NCBI RefSeq assembly: GCF_000518985.1
Contig: NZ_JAEQ01000004.1
Location: 1-64,000 of the forward strand
Direction of reading: 5' to 3'
DNA from: Chelativorans sp. J32
GTDB taxonomy: Bacteria > Pseudomonadota > Alphaproteobacteria > Rhizobiales > Rhizobiaceae
DNA length: 64,000 bases
Part shown: piece after piece, positions 45,670-54,790 of the stretch
How the letters are laid out: each line of letters begins with the position of its first letter
Numbering within the stretch: the first letter of the stretch is position 1
Notes under the pieces: model-generated
Seen by the model: the letters and a program-made list of their open reading frames with translations, nothing else
Databases searched by the model: none
What the model was told of the DNA's origin: nothing
Program-made: the position numbers and the translations under genes

Positions 45670-46662
45670 TTAGAACCAGCCTTTTCTCCAGAAAAAATAG
45701 AGGGGCAGGATGGCCGATAGCACCATGGCGCAGAGCGCAAGGGGATAGCCCCAGGGGGCGCCGAGTTCCGGCATGAAATGGAAGTTCATGCCATAGATGG
45801 AGGCGATCAGCGTGGGTGGCATCAGGCCTACCGACGCAATGGAGAAGATCTTGATGATCGCGTTCTGCTCGACCGAGATCAGACCGACGATCGTATCGAG
45901 CAGGAAGGTGATCTTGTTCGACAGGAAATCGAGATAGTTTTCGAGCGAGCGGACGTCTCGCTCCAGCGAATCCAAGCGGCCGCGCAGTTCCTTGCGCGGT
46001 TGTCCATTCTCCAGCGTCGTCCTCAAATAGGCAAGCAGGCGGCTGATTCCGGAAAGACTTTCGCGGACTTTCGACAGGAAGGCGCCCAGCCCGCCGATAC
46101 GGGTCAGTGTGCGGCGGAATTCCCGGGTGCTCATTGGCCGCTCACCGGCATGCCGGTGAAGGATGGAGTTGGACGCGCGTTCGATCTCTTCCGTGGCTCC
46201 CTCCAGGATGTCGGCTAGCCGGTCGGTGATCGTGTCGATCAGGCCCAGCAAAACCGATGCCCCGGTGCATTGGTGATCGAGCAGGCCGTTGCCGGGCTTC
46301 GTCGTACGAGCCACGAAGATCGCAAAAGCTTTCGGCTCGCTATAGCGGACGGTGACCAGCCGCTTGTTGGCGAGCACGAAGGAGACGGGGGCGATGGTGC
46401 GATGCTCGCTGTCGGTCGCGTGCAGCACAGGCGTCGTGAAGTATTGCACGCCCTCTTCCATATAGAAACGGCTCGACTCCTCGATTTCCACCATGTCCCT
46501 GTCGGTCGGGATCGAGGCGCCGATCCACTGCTCCACAGCCTTGTCCTCGTCGGCGGTGGGATTGAGCAGGTCGATCCACAATGTCTTGGGAGGTAGCTTA
46601 TCGCCCGGCTTCAATTCGGCGCCTTCGAGGCGATCTCCGTCGAGGGTATAGACCTGGATCAT
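45670..46662 (-). CDS. corA: CorA-family Mg2+/Co2+ transporter
   Basis: A 330-residue CorA channel. A large cytoplasmic N-terminal domain (residues 1-270) precedes two C-terminal helices. The YGMNF signature at the pore mouth is followed by the HFMPELGAPWGYPLAL loop and helix, and a basic RKGWF tail. The start at 46660-46662 (MIQVYTLDGDRL) lies 31 bp downstream of the mutB stop, so read-through from the mutase operon is possible. Confidence 0.92.
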   Translation of the reverse strand: MIQVYTLDGDRLEGAELKPGDKLPPKTLWIDLLNPTADEDKAVEQWIGASIPTDRDMVEIEESSRFYMEEGVQYFTTPVLHATDSEHRTIAPVSFVLANKRLVTVRYSEPKAFAIFVARTTKPGNGLLDHQCTGASVLLGLIDTITDRLADILEGATEEIERASNSILHRHAGERPMSTREFRRTLTRIGGLGAFLSKVRESLSGISRLLAYLRTTLENGQPRKELRGRLDSLERDVRSLENYLDFLSNKITFLLDTIVGLISVEQNAIIKIFSIASVGLMPPTLIASIYGMNFHFMPELGAPWGYPLALCAMVLSAILPLYFFWRKGWF

Positions 46663-46693
46663 CGTATTGCCCGGTGGAGTATTCCCCCGGAGG

Positions 46694-48838
46694 TTATGCG
46701 GCGGAAAGGTTGCTGATCGGTTCAAGCAATCGGTCGACCAGCCGCACGGCCGCTTCGGCGATCACGGTGCCCGGGGGGAAGATCTCGGACGCGCCTGCCT
46801 TTCGCACTGCGTCGAAATCGTCAGGTGGGATAACGCCGCCCGCCACGATAAGAATGTCGTCCCGGCCAAGACGTTCCAGCGCCTGCTTGAGTCCCGGAAT
46901 AAGCGTAAGATGTCCAGCGGCGAGAGATGAGACCCCGACGACGTGAACATCCTTCTCGGCGGCGAGCTTTGCCACTTCCTCGGGCGTTTGGAACATTGCG
47001 CCGACCGTAACGTCAAAACCAAGATCGCTGAAGGCCGTTGCGATCACCTTTTGCCCGCGGTCATGGCCGTCCTGACCAATTTTCGCAATCAGGATGCGTG
47101 GCGCCCCTCCAGTCTTCTCGCGGAAGGCGGCAACCTTGTGCTCTGCCTGCGCCACAGCATTGTTTTCGCCTATCTCCTTTCGATAGACGCCTGAGATTGT
47201 GCGTATCTCGGCCACGTGACGGCCGAACACCTTCTCGAGGGCGAGGGAGATCTCGCCCACAGTGGCCTGCGCCCGCGCAGCGCGGATGGCAAAGTCAAGC
47301 AGATTGCCGCCCTGTTCGGCAGCCTTCGTCAGGTCGGCCAGCGCCGATTCGACTTTTGCGACGTCACGCGTCCCCTTGAGTTGCTGCAGTTTCGAGAGTT
47401 GGCGTGCCCGCACTTCGGCATTGTCCACCTTGAGCACATCGACCTGGATGTCTTCCTCCGGTCGGAACTGGTTGACGCCAATCACGGGTTGCTCGCCGGA
47501 ATCGATGCGCGCCTGCGTGCGGGCCGCCGCCTCCTCCACGCGCAGTTTCGGTACGCCCTTCTCGATGGCCGCAGCCATACCGCCCAAGCTCTCCACCTCC
47601 TCGATATGCGACAGGGCGCGGGCGGCAAGGTCGTGAGTAAGGCGTTCGACGAAGAAGGAGCCGCCCCAGGGATCGATGGTACGGGTGGTACCAGATTCGA
47701 TCTGGAGCACGAGCTGGGTATTGCGCGCGATCCGGGCAGAGTGGTCCGTCGGCAGGGCCAGCGCCTCGTCGAAGGAATTGGTATGCAGCGATTGCGTATG
47801 GCCCTGGGTGGCCGCCATCGCCTCGACCATGGTGCGCACGATATTGTTGTAGGGATCCTGTGCAGCCAAGGACCAACCGGAAGTCTGGCAATGCGTCCTG
47901 AGCGCCAATGAGCGCGGGTCTTTTGGAGAAAAATTCTTCTTCACAAGCGCAGCCCAGATGAGGCGAGCCGCCCGCATCTTCGCCACTTCCATGAAGAAAT
48001 TCATGCCGATGGCCCAGAAGAACGACAATCTGGGGGCAAATTGGTCGATATCGAGGCCCGCAGCGATGCCCGAACGCGCATATTCGATGCCGTCGGCGAT
48101 GGTATAGGCGAGCTCCAGATCCGCCGTCGCTCCCGCCTCCTGCATGTGATAGCCGGAGATCGAGATCGAGTTGAACTTCGGCATGTGCTGCGCCGTGTAG
48201 GCGAAGATGTCGGAGATGATCCGCATCGAGGGCTTGGGCGGGTAGATATAGGTATTGCGGACCATGAACTCCTTGAGGATGTCGTTCTGGATGGTTCCGG
48301 CGAGGTCTTTCTGGGCGACGCCCTGTTCCTCCGCCGCCACGATGTAGAGCGCCATGATCGGCAGTACGGCGCCGTTCATCGTCATGGAGACGGTCATTTG
48401 ATCGAGCGGTATGCCGTCGAAGAGCTGGCGCATGTCCAGGATGGAATCGATTGCGACCCCTGCCATGCCGACATCCCCTGCGACCCGTGGGTGATCGCTG
48501 TCATAGCCGCGGTGCGTGGCAAGGTCGAAGGCAATGGAAAGGCCTTTCTGACCTGCCTGGAGATTGCGCCGGTAGAATGCATTCGACTCCTCAGCTGTCG
48601 AGAAGCCGGCATATTGGCGGATGGTCCAGGGCCGTTGGACATACATCGTGGGGTAAGGCCCGCGGATGAACGGAGCGAAGCCTGGATAGGCGTCCAGATA
48701 AGGCAGGTTCCTGATATCGGCTTCGCCATAAGCCCGGCGGATCGAAATGCCTTCGGGAGTAGCCCAACGATCCTGTGGTCGTTCCCTATCCGTCTTGGCC
48801 GGCGGCGACCAGGCCATCGCGGAAAAATCGGGGATCAT
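46694..48838 (-). CDS. mutB: Methylmalonyl-CoA mutase, large (B12-binding) subunit
   Basis: A 714-residue catalytic subunit interconverting methylmalonyl-CoA and succinyl-CoA in propionate catabolism. The N-terminal TIM-barrel contains [25 protein letters not shown] and [21 protein letters not shown]. The C-terminal cobalamin domain has the DGHDRG motif whose His coordinates cobalt, followed by [10 protein letters not shown] and AGGVIPPDD. It overlaps mutA by 4 bp. Confidence 0.97.
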   Translation of the reverse strand: MIPDFSAMAWSPPAKTDRERPQDRWATPEGISIRRAYGEADIRNLPYLDAYPGFAPFIRGPYPTMYVQRPWTIRQYAGFSTAEESNAFYRRNLQAGQKGLSIAFDLATHRGYDSDHPRVAGDVGMAGVAIDSILDMRQLFDGIPLDQMTVSMTMNGAVLPIMALYIVAAEEQGVAQKDLAGTIQNDILKEFMVRNTYIYPPKPSMRIISDIFAYTAQHMPKFNSISISGYHMQEAGATADLELAYTIADGIEYARSGIAAGLDIDQFAPRLSFFWAIGMNFFMEVAKMRAARLIWAALVKKNFSPKDPRSLALRTHCQTSGWSLAAQDPYNNIVRTMVEAMAATQGHTQSLHTNSFDEALALPTDHSARIARNTQLVLQIESGTTRTIDPWGGSFFVERLTHDLAARALSHIEEVESLGGMAAAIEKGVPKLRVEEAAARTQARIDSGEQPVIGVNQFRPEEDIQVDVLKVDNAEVRARQLSKLQQLKGTRDVAKVESALADLTKAAEQGGNLLDFAIRAARAQATVGEISLALEKVFGRHVAEIRTISGVYRKEIGENNAVAQAEHKVAAFREKTGGAPRILIAKIGQDGHDRGQKVIATAFSDLGFDVTVGAMFQTPEEVAKLAAEKDVHVVGVSSLAAGHLTLIPGLKQALERLGRDDILIVAGGVIPPDDFDAVRKAGASEIFPPGTVIAEAAVRLVDRLLEPISNLSAA

Positions 48839-50274
48839 GCAGGCTCTCCGAGACCCTCATCCATGCGAGATGCCGCGAGAGGAACGCAGGCGACGGCTCC
48901 ATCGTTCGGGACCGGCTGACGCTCAGCCGGCAGGGTGGTGAAGGTGCGTTCCTGCCCCAGCCTGTATAGCGTGGTGCCGACTATGTTGCGGGTGCCCTTG
49001 CGGAACTCGGCAAGACGCTTTGCCCGCGCCGCAGCTACACGCCTTTGGATGTGCCCCGCCGCCAGGCTCCTGAGCACGCCACCTTCTCTCTCGATCTGGC
49101 GGAACTCCTCCCAAGCCCTTTCACAGAGGCCGTCGGTCAGCGATTCGACGGCTCCCGAGCCGGCGGCCGGATCGGCCACGAAATCAAGGCGGCTCTCACC
49201 GGCAAGGATGAGTTGCCCATTGCGGGCAAGTCGGCGTGCAAACCCGTCGGGCAACCCATGGGTGATGGTATGGGGCAGGACAGAGATGGAATCGGCGCCA
49301 CCCGTGGCTGCGGCAAATGCGGCGATGGTGGTGCGCAGGATGTTCGTTTCGGGATCGCGCGCCGTCATCATACGGTAGGAGGTTTCGGCGTGGATCGTTA
49401 CCGGGGCCGGGTCGATCGCACAGGCTTCCAGCATCCTCGTCCAAAGTTTCCGCAAAGCCCTGATCTTTGCGGTGGACAGGAACTGGTCCTGATCGACACT
49501 CACCGCAAAGCCGATATGCGGGACGGCGTAGACCAGCGGCTGGCGCGCCTCCTCGAACATCCTGAGGTGGGACACGGCAGAAGCGAGCATGATGCCGAGT
49601 TCCTGCGCCTCCGTCGCGCCGGCATTATGGAACACGCGGCCATCGGCTTCGAGCAGGATACCGGGCAAGGAAAGGGCGAAATAACCCGCCAGCGACTGCG
49701 GCATGGACGCCTCGAGCGCCTCGATCGACATACGAAGCCAGCCCGTTCCGGCAAAGAGCGATGCGGGATCGATGCCGAAGGAAAGGCTGAGCCGCTGGAC
49801 GTCCGCCTTGTTCTTCTTCAGAACGTCCACGAGCCAGTCGACGGAAGCCCTGCTTTGGGGATGCACGTCGATTCTAAGGTGAACGTCTTGCAGGGGCAGA
49901 CCGTCGAGCGCGGTTTCGAGCGCTTCCGGCGTGGCGGGCAGGCCGTAACGGAACGCATTCGGGGCGCCGGCGAAGATGATGGAAAGGCCGGTAGCGCCTT
50001 GTGCGAGATCCTCCCTGGCCTGGGCGTTGGCACGCGCGGGATCCGGATCGTCCAAGCGCTGGATCAGCTTCCATGTGGAGACGGGATCAACGCGCGTCAG
50101 AGCGGAGCCGCCGGCGGCGCGCTCGTAAAGCGGCTCGATGGGCAACTGATCGTCCGTGTGGCGGATCAGGGAAGAATAATCCGTATCCTTACCCAGCGAC
50201 TTGGCGACAAGCTCGAGCCACTGCCGGCGATCGACAGACGGAAAGTCTGCATTTGTAAGGACCGACCGATCCAT
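48835..50274 (-). CDS. mutA: Methylmalonyl-CoA mutase, small subunit
   Basis: The 479-residue non-catalytic subunit of heterodimeric mutase, with a barrel domain ([13 protein letters not shown], then the [19 protein letters not shown] region) but no DxHxxG motif. The start at 50272-50274 follows GAGGAGAA. mutA-mutB order with a 4-bp overlap is the standard arrangement. The C-terminus is short compared with mutB, as expected. Confidence 0.93.
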   Translation of the reverse strand: MDRSVLTNADFPSVDRRQWLELVAKSLGKDTDYSSLIRHTDDQLPIEPLYERAAGGSALTRVDPVSTWKLIQRLDDPDPARANAQAREDLAQGATGLSIIFAGAPNAFRYGLPATPEALETALDGLPLQDVHLRIDVHPQSRASVDWLVDVLKKNKADVQRLSLSFGIDPASLFAGTGWLRMSIEALEASMPQSLAGYFALSLPGILLEADGRVFHNAGATEAQELGIMLASAVSHLRMFEEARQPLVYAVPHIGFAVSVDQDQFLSTAKIRALRKLWTRMLEACAIDPAPVTIHAETSYRMMTARDPETNILRTTIAAFAAATGGADSISVLPHTITHGLPDGFARRLARNGQLILAGESRLDFVADPAAGSGAVESLTDGLCERAWEEFRQIEREGGVLRSLAAGHIQRRVAAARAKRLAEFRKGTRNIVGTTLYRLGQERTFTTLPAERQPVPNDGAVACVPLAASRMDEGLGEPA

Positions 50275-50452
50275 CGTTTCTCCTCGCATTCTAAAGGAGA
50301 GTTTAGGATGATGCGCGGCCTGCTGCAATGCACCTTTGCGTGGGAGCCGGGTAACCAATCCGAGAGACATCAAGCAAGAATGCGTTGTGGGATGAAACCG
50401 TGCTGGCTATACCGGGGAACGAGCATGCCGACTCTGCATACGAGGGAGTGAG

Positions 50453-51988
50453 ATGGCGGATCAGGACAGCATTTTCATCGGTGCGAGCCGGCACAAGGAC
50501 GACAGCTATCAGCGGCCGGAACAGCTTCTCCTTGGATATGCCAATCGGCACGGGCTCGTCACCGGAGCCACGGGCACCGGGAAAACAGTAACGCTTCAGG
50601 TCCTGGCCCAAGGCTTTTCCGATGCGGGCGTGCCTGTCTTCTGTGCCGACGTGAAGGGCGACCTCTCCGGCATCGCAATGCCCGGCGAGCAGAAGGATTT
50701 TCTTCTCAAGCGCGCCGAGGAGGTGAAGCTCGACCCCTATACCTTCGAGGGCTGCCCCGTGATCTTCTGGGACATCTTCGGCGAAAAGGGTCATCCGATC
50801 CGCGCCACGATTTCCGAAATGGGCCCCTTGCTTCTCTCCCGGCTCATGAACCTCACGGAGGCGCAGGAGGGCGTCCTCAACATCGCTTTCCGCATCGCCG
50901 ACGAGGAAGGACTTCTTCTGCTGGATCTGAAGGATCTTCAGGCGCTGCTCACCAATATCGCCGAGCGGGCGGATGAAATCTCCGCGCGATACGGGAATGT
51001 CAACAAGCAGTCGGTCGGCGCGATCCAACGGTCGCTGCTCATTTTGGAGCAGCAGGGAGGCGATCATTTCTTTGGCGAGCCGGCGCTTCAAATCGCCGAC
51101 CTGATGCGCACCACGCGTGACGGGCGGGGAATTGTGAGTGTGCTTGCCGCCGACAAGCTGATGATGAATCCGCGCCTCTACTCCACCTTCCTGCTTTGGC
51201 TTCTGTCGGAGCTGTTCGAGGAATTGCCGGAGGTGGGCGACCCGGACAAGCCCAAGCTCGTCTTCTTCTTTGACGAGGCCCATCTTCTCTTCGACGAGGC
51301 GCCGAAGGCGCTCGTCGATCGGGTGGAGCAGGTGGTCCGGCTCATCCGCTCGAAAGGCGTCGGCGTTTATTTCGTCACGCAAAATCCGCTCGACGTGCCC
51401 GAGACCGTGCTCGCCCAGCTCGGCAACCGTGTCCAGCACGCGCTTCGCGCCTACACGCCGCGCGAGCAGAAGGCGGTGAAAACGGCGGCCGATACCTTCC
51501 GCCCCAATCCCGAATTCGATTCTTTCGAGACGATCACGCAGCTCGGTGTCGGAGAGGCCCTGGTTTCCACCCTGGAGCAGAAGGGCATCCCCTCGGTCGT
51601 GCAGCGGACGCTGATCCGGCCGCCATCTTCGCGCATGGGACCGATCACTGATGCCGAGCGTCAGTCGGCCATTCAGGGAAGCCCGGTTGCCGGCCAGTAT
51701 GACAAGGCGGTCGACCGCGAATCCGCTTTCGAGATCCTGCAGAAACGAGCGCAGGCCAAAGCGGCCGAGGCTCAGCAGGAAGAGGAGCCGCAATCGGGCG
51801 GCGGGTGGACGCTGCCCGACTTTGGCGGGAGCCGGACATCAACCGGCCGGAAAAGCTCCGGACGCAGCTCCTATCGCCGGCAGACGGTGACTGAGGCGGC
51901 GATCAAATCCGTTGTGCGCTCGGTGGGGACCGCGCTTGGCCGTGAGATCATCCGCGGGGTTCTGGGGAGCTTGACGAGAAAGCGGTGA
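50453..51988 (+). CDS. HerA/YjgR-like (DUF853) P-loop ATPase
   Basis: A 511-residue protein of the YjgR group within the HerA/FtsK ATPase family. Walker A GATGTGKT is at residues 38-45 and Walker B KLVFFFDEAHLLFDE near residue 265. The tail is low-complexity: glutamine/glutamate-rich, then serine/arginine-rich, around residues 430-480. Members are widespread with no firmly assigned function; DNA translocation is inferred from the fold. It is not next to a NurA nuclease or a defence gene, so I see no reason to call it a phage-defence system. Confidence 0.87.
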   Translation: MADQDSIFIGASRHKDDSYQRPEQLLLGYANRHGLVTGATGTGKTVTLQVLAQGFSDAGVPVFCADVKGDLSGIAMPGEQKDFLLKRAEEVKLDPYTFEGCPVIFWDIFGEKGHPIRATISEMGPLLLSRLMNLTEAQEGVLNIAFRIADEEGLLLLDLKDLQALLTNIAERADEISARYGNVNKQSVGAIQRSLLILEQQGGDHFFGEPALQIADLMRTTRDGRGIVSVLAADKLMMNPRLYSTFLLWLLSELFEELPEVGDPDKPKLVFFFDEAHLLFDEAPKALVDRVEQVVRLIRSKGVGVYFVTQNPLDVPETVLAQLGNRVQHALRAYTPREQKAVKTAADTFRPNPEFDSFETITQLGVGEALVSTLEQKGIPSVVQRTLIRPPSSRMGPITDAERQSAIQGSPVAGQYDKAVDRESAFEILQKRAQAKAAEAQQEEEPQSGGGWTLPDFGGSRTSTGRKSSGRSSYRRQTVTEAAIKSVVRSVGTALGREIIRGVLGSLTRKR

Positions 51989-52030
51989 CATCCCGCGAAA
52001 GCAGCGATTTGGGCAGCGCGGCTGCCGGTA

Positions 52031-52060
52031 ATCACCTCTCCCGCAAAGAGGAGAGGTGAT
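52031..52060. terminator. 11-bp stem-loop between convergent genes
   Basis: ATCACCTCTCC (52031-52041) pairs perfectly with GGAGAGGTGAT (52050-52060) over an 8-nt loop. It lies between the convergent HerA-like and L,D-transpeptidase genes. There is no U-tract, so it may act as a bidirectional RNA 3'-end structure rather than a classical terminator. Confidence 0.5.
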
Positions 52061-52114
52061 GGTGCAGGAGCGGTGTGGTTACAAAACCGGCGGGACTAGG
52101 CCAGTCGGAACGGT

Positions 52115-52867
52115 TCAGACCGTCCTGAGGCCGTTCGTCACCAGAACCGGTGTGCCGTCGGGGACACGGTCGTAAAGATCGATCACATCCTGATTGATCA
52201 TGCGCACGCAGCCGGACGAGACGGACTTGCCGATCGACCACCATTCGGGCGAGCCATGGATGCGATAGAGCGTATCCTTGCCATCCTGGTAGAGATAGAG
52301 CGCGCGTGCGCCGAGCGGGTTCATGATGCCCGGCTCCATGCCGCCGCGCCACTCGCCGGTCGCCTTGTCGTACTCGGTCTTGTATTTCTCCAGCTCCGGC
52401 TGGCGCTGGATCATCTCTGCCGGTGGATGCCATTTCGGCCACATGGCCTTGCGCTCGATCTGGGCACGGCCAGCCCAGGCGAAGCCCTCACGGCCTAGTC
52501 CCACGCCATAACGCAGGGCACGACCGCCGCCCCGCACCAGATAGAGAAAATGCTGAGAGGTATCGATGACGATGCTGCCCGGCGCCTCACCCGTGGGATC
52601 GGCAACCTCCTGCCGGAGATAGCGGGGATCCATTTTCGAGACCGGGACGGCCGGGATCTGGTAACCGCTGTCCGCCATCGCGCCATACATCTCCGATGTC
52701 GGGCGCGGCTCGAAAGCTGGCGGGGGAGGAGGAGTGGGCCTGAAGGATACGACGGGAGGCGCAGAGGGCACGTTCACGCAGCCCGAGAGGGATGCGGCGC
52801 CAACCAAAGTGGCCGTCAGAAAGCTGCGGCGGGAAAATGTGCGGGAAGATTCATCAATTGAGGACAT
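52115..52867 (-). CDS. L,D-transpeptidase lipoprotein (YkuD domain)
   Basis: A 250-residue peptidoglycan-modifying enzyme. The N-terminus has SRRSFLTATLVGAASLSGC, a twin-arginine plus lipobox signal with the lipidated Cys at residue 30. A proline-rich linker (PTPPPPPAFEP) precedes the YkuD domain. The catalytic motif spans HGSPEWWSIGKSVSSGCVRM, with the His and the nucleophilic Cys intact. It makes 3-3 cross-links or attaches proteins to the wall in the periplasm; which of the two cannot be told from sequence. Confidence 0.92.
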   Translation of the reverse strand: MSSIDESSRTFSRRSFLTATLVGAASLSGCVNVPSAPPVVSFRPTPPPPPAFEPRPTSEMYGAMADSGYQIPAVPVSKMDPRYLRQEVADPTGEAPGSIVIDTSQHFLYLVRGGGRALRYGVGLGREGFAWAGRAQIERKAMWPKWHPPAEMIQRQPELEKYKTEYDKATGEWRGGMEPGIMNPLGARALYLYQDGKDTLYRIHGSPEWWSIGKSVSSGCVRMINQDVIDLYDRVPDGTPVLVTNGLRTV

Positions 52868-53061
52868 GGCTCAGGATCTCGGGAGGGAACGCGCAAGCGA
52901 TGCAGGAGGACACAAACGGTCGGCTAATACTCGGATAACCGGGGAATTCATGGGCGTGCAAATCCAACCTTGTCGTCTCGGAAGCAAGCTGGAAACTCGA
53001 TTATGACGTTATTGTTCGCCGCCTATTGCAATTCTGCAACGCACTCTTGCTCACGTTTCGG

Positions 53062-53724
53062 TCATCGCGTCGTAAGCAAGCCCTCAAGCGAGGGCAGGAT
53101 GAATTGCGGCGGATGATCGCGATATTCATCCGGCTGATCGCTTCGGTTGATCCACACGGTGCGAAACCCGAAGCGGGTGGCGCCCGCCACGTCCCAGCGG
53201 TTGGCCGACTGGAACGAGATGGCGTCGGGATAGACGCGGAGCGCCGTGGTGACCAGCTCGTAGACGCTCGGATGCGTCTTGAACTTGCGGACCATATCGG
53301 CGGAAAAGACGTCGTCCACGACCGTGCCGAGCGCGGAGGAGCGCAGCGCCGACTCGAGCATGGCAGGTGACCCATTGGAAAGGACGCAGAGCCGTGCGCC
53401 TGACGCTTTCAACGCGGACAGCACAAGCGGTACCTCGGGATAGCAGTCGAGGTGCCAATAGGCTTCGAGGAGCTTGGATTTCAGAGCGGGATCTACCGAG
53501 GGAACCTTTCGGAAGGCGAAATCGAGCGCGCGCTCCGTCATCGCCCAGAAGTCGGCATAGTCGCCCATGAGCGTGCCGACCCAGGAATATTCGAGCTGCT
53601 TGGCGCGCCAGACGTCCGAAAGGATCTGCCCTTCCGGACCGATTTCTCCCGCATATCGGCGAACGGCTGAATGCACGTCGAAAAGTGTGCCGTAAGCATC
53701 AAAGACAAAGGCTGAAAATCGCAT
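53062..53724 (-). CDS. (S)-2-haloacid dehalogenase (HAD superfamily, type II)
   Basis: A 220-residue HAD-type haloacid dehalogenase. The nucleophile Asp9 lies in FVFDAYGTLFDV. Further residues of the characterised enzymes are in place: Arg in VWRAKQLEYSW, Ser/Asn in VLSNGSP, Lys in FKTHPSVYEL and S-x-N-x-x-D in SANRWDVAGA. This supports hydrolysis of 2-halo acids to 2-hydroxy acids rather than a generic phosphatase. The start at 53722-53724 gives the family's usual N-terminus. It is separated from sodB by 301 bp of divergent spacer. Confidence 0.9.
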   Translation of the reverse strand: MRFSAFVFDAYGTLFDVHSAVRRYAGEIGPEGQILSDVWRAKQLEYSWVGTLMGDYADFWAMTERALDFAFRKVPSVDPALKSKLLEAYWHLDCYPEVPLVLSALKASGARLCVLSNGSPAMLESALRSSALGTVVDDVFSADMVRKFKTHPSVYELVTTALRVYPDAISFQSANRWDVAGATRFGFRTVWINRSDQPDEYRDHPPQFILPSLEGLLTTR

Positions 53725-54025
53725 TGGTATCCCGCATCGGCACTCTTGCTGCGCCGGCCATGCAAGAATTCCGAGAAATGCTTTCAAAAGCCTGAAGGCC
53801 GTTTCCCGGACGTTCCACATATGAATTTGGTCCGCTTGTGAACCTCGTCAAGCGGCAAGCAGGGATGAGTGGCCAAGAGGGTGATGATTGTCTAAATGGA
53901 GGGTTAAGTTCGTTCGACGCGAATCCGATCACCTGTTAAGAGATCATCAGGGAACGGTTGCCAAAACGGGCTGCCCACCCCATCTGCGGTTCGTGGATTT
54001 CAACCACTTTCTGAGGGAGACGAAC
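53725..54025. other. Divergent spacer between haloacid dehalogenase and sodB
   Basis: A 301-bp non-coding spacer. GAGGGAGACG just before 54026 is the sodB ribosome site. I see no Fur/Mur-like palindrome or other clear operator. Confidence 0.5.
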
Positions 54026-54628
54026 ATGGCCTTTGAACTGCCGGACCTGCCGTACGACTATGAGGCTCTGCAGCCTTATATGTCGAGGGAAACCCTGGAG
54101 TTCCATCACGATAAGCATCACAAAGCTTATGTGGATACCGGCAATAAGCTGGCCGCTGAAGCGGGACTCGACAATCTCTCGTTGGAGGAGATCGTCAAGC
54201 AGTCCTATGGCAAGAATCAGCCCCTCTTCAACAATGCCGGCCAGCACTTCAATCACGTTCATTTCTGGAAATGGATGAAGAAGGACGGCGGCGGCAAGAG
54301 CCTTCCGGGCGCCTTGCAGAGCGCCGTCGACAGCGATCTCGGCGGTTATGACAAATTCCGCGCCGATTTCGTGCAGGCCGGCATGACGCAGTTCGGCTCG
54401 GGCTGGGCCTGGGTTGCCTTCAAGGACGGCAAGCTCCAGATCATGAAGACGCCGAACGGGGAAAATCCGCTCGTGCATGGCGGCACCCCGATCCTGGGCG
54501 TCGATGTTTGGGAGCACTCCTATTACATCGATTATCGCAATGGCCGGCAGAAGTATCTGGAAGCCTTCGTGGACAATCTCGTGAACTGGGACTACGTCCT
54601 GGAACTCTACGAGAAGGCGCGCGGCTGA
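54026..54628 (+). CDS. sodB: Superoxide dismutase (Fe type)
   Basis: A 200-residue Fe/Mn-superfamily superoxide dismutase. Metal ligands are visible: His in LEFHHDKHHKAY, His in FNHVHFWKW, and Asp/His in GVDVWEHSYYIDYRN. The N-terminus (MAFELPDLPYDYEALQPYMS) is typical of alphaproteobacterial cytosolic SodB without a signal peptide. Metal preference (Fe versus Mn) is a family-level call. The start at 54026 has GAGGGAG 8 bp upstream, and a strong terminator follows the gene. Confidence 0.93.
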   Translation: MAFELPDLPYDYEALQPYMSRETLEFHHDKHHKAYVDTGNKLAAEAGLDNLSLEEIVKQSYGKNQPLFNNAGQHFNHVHFWKWMKKDGGGKSLPGALQSAVDSDLGGYDKFRADFVQAGMTQFGSGWAWVAFKDGKLQIMKTPNGENPLVHGGTPILGVDVWEHSYYIDYRNGRQKYLEAFVDNLVNWDYVLELYEKARG

Positions 54629-54651
54629 GGGCCCAATACAATCACGGAAAG

Positions 54652-54680
54652 ACCCGGCCTCGCGCCGGGTTTTTCTTTTT
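54652..54680 (+). terminator. Rho-independent terminator of sodB
   Basis: ACCCGGC-CTCGC-GCCGGGT forms a 7-bp GC-rich stem followed by TTTTCTTTTT, 23 bp after the sodB stop codon. Confidence 0.9.
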
Positions 54681-54790
54681 GGTGGGGTAAAATATGCCAG
54701 CGTTCTGTTCGTCGCGGGCAGGGCATGGAGCCTCGGTTGACCGGGGCATTGACGCCTGAATGTTTCAAAGCCGCGGCGCTTTTCAACCGG

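Noticed and set aside
50453-51988. HerA-like ATPase as part of a phage-defence system
   Set aside because: Neighbours are a mutase and a cell-wall enzyme; no nuclease, SIR2 or other defence partner is present, and it matches the stand-alone YjgR type.
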